Both the position numbers and the translations under genes were made by a program. A stretch of DNA of 5,980 nucleotides. It comes from Anaerolineae bacterium (GTDB lineage Bacteria; Chloroflexota; Anaerolineae; JAAYZQ01). The stretch lies in assembly GCA_016926595.1 (NCBI GenBank), contig JAFGOG010000520.1, forward strand, positions 1 to 5,980, in the 5' to 3' direction. The notes under the pieces were generated by a model. That model did not search any database and was not told the origin of the DNA. It was given only the letters and a program-made list of their open reading frames with translations. Positions 5,447 through 5,980 of the stretch are shown here, in pieces; position 1 is the stretch's first letter, and the number at the start of each line of letters is the position of its first letter.

Positions 5447-5980
5447 ATGGCTCGTTTCGACCGTCTTGCAGTGCTCAATGCCGTCGTCGAGAGCGGTTTG
5501 GCGCCGGTTTTCTATCACGGCGATGTGGGGGTCGCCAAGCAGATCATGGCGGCCTGCGCCCAAGGCGGGGCCAGGGTGGTCGAGTTCACCAACCGGGGCG
5601 ACCGGGCGTGGAACGCCTTTACTCAGCTTATCGAATGGGCGGACAAGGCTCATCCGGGGGTGATTCTGGGCGTAGGCTCGGTCATCGACGCGCCGACGGC
5701 GGCTTTGTACATCGGCAGCGGGGCCAATTTCGTGGTGGGGCCGATCCTGAACCCAGAGGTCGCCCGGCTGTGTAACCGGCGCAAGATCGCCTATATGCCA
5801 GGCTGCGGCAGCGCTACCGAAATCTCCCAGGCGGAGGAGCTCGGCGTCGAGATCGTCAAGGTCTTTCCCGGCGCGGAGGTCGGCGGGCCGGGGTTCGTCA
5901 AGGCAGTGCTGGCGCCGATGCCCTGGACCCGGATCATGCCCACCGGTGGGGTAGATGCCACCGAGGAGAGCATCCGCGCC
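5447..5980 (+). CDS. eda: KDPG / 4-hydroxy-2-oxoglutarate aldolase (Eda), 3' end beyond window
   Basis: The first 178 residues of a class I aldolase that splits KDPG into pyruvate and glyceraldehyde 3-phosphate; the frame is still open at the right edge and some 30-40 residues should be missing. It begins RLAVLNAVVESGLAPVFYH, has VVEFTNRGD (44-52) with the family Glu46 and Arg50, GVGSV (75-79) where many members have GAGTV, YMPGCGSATE (116-125), and VKVFPGAE (137-144) with Lys138 as the Schiff-base lysine, then PTGGVD (165-170). EFTNRGD in place of the enterobacterial EVTLRT is, from memory, the wording of the subgroup usually annotated as bifunctional 4-hydroxy-2-oxoglutarate/KDPG aldolase. 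Directly after kdgK, it supplies the last step of the pathway, so KDPG is the expected substrate. Confidence 0.92.
   Translation, partial: MARFDRLAVLNAVVESGLAPVFYHGDVGVAKQIMAACAQGGARVVEFTNRGDRAWNAFTQLIEWADKAHPGVILGVGSVIDAPTAALYIGSGANFVVGPILNPEVARLCNRRKIAYMPGCGSATEISQAEELGVEIVKVFPGAEVGGPGFVKAVLAPMPWTRIMPTGGVDATEESIRA

Noticed and set aside
5418..5663. An 81-codon plus-strand frame starting at the kdgK stop
   Set aside because: It overlaps eda in another frame and lacks family features, while the eda frame has a clear ribosome binding site and catalytic motifs.
1..5980. CRISPR array, tRNA, insertion sequence or phage signal
   Set aside because: I saw no spaced direct repeats, tRNA-like folds, transposase motifs or terminal inverted repeats; nearly all bases are in recognised genes.

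Overview
The window looks like part of a chromosome of a moderately GC-rich bacterium, most likely a Chloroflexota (Anaerolineae/Caldilineae-like) lineage. The main reason is the first gene, a LacI-type sugar-binding domain joined to two GAF domains through a helical middle region. That architecture and its GAF wording (for example NPLLPETRSELALPL) are, from memory, common in that phylum. No database search was possible, so the taxonomy is an inference.

Layout: six genes, all on the + strand and packed tightly, read as one operon-like run. (1) 10-2316, a cytosolic sugar sensor made of a periplasmic-binding-protein-like domain and two GAF domains, with no visible DNA-binding or kinase domain. 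Its reading frame is open to the left edge, so its N-terminus is not certain. (2) 2324-2773, a small PPC/DUF296 protein. (3) 2800-3618, a KduI/IolB-family isomerase that looks like IolB in sequence. (4) 3632-4399, KduD, an SDR dehydrogenase. (5) 4396-5421, KdgK, a PfkB-family 2-keto-3-deoxygluconate kinase that starts with GTG and overlaps the kduD stop codon by 4 bases. (6) 5447 to beyond the right edge, Eda, a KDPG aldolase cut off by the window end. Gaps are 7, 26, 13, -4 and 25 bases. No stretch is long enough to hold another gene, and I see no internal promoter or terminator.

Together genes 3-6 form the lower pathway for unsaturated uronates released by polysaccharide lyases, in biochemical order. 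5-keto-4-deoxyuronate is isomerised to 2,5-diketo-3-deoxygluconate, reduced by KduD to 2-keto-3-deoxygluconate (KDG), phosphorylated by KdgK to KDPG, and split by Eda to pyruvate and glyceraldehyde 3-phosphate. The unusual point is the first step: the gene in the KduI position has the sequence signature of IolB, the 5-deoxyglucuronate isomerase of inositol catabolism, while no other inositol gene is visible. The sensor and the PPC protein at the front are probably co-transcribed and may serve regulation or an unknown step. This is a fairly ordinary catabolic operon with a few points worth checking, and I see no clear sign of a wholly new system.
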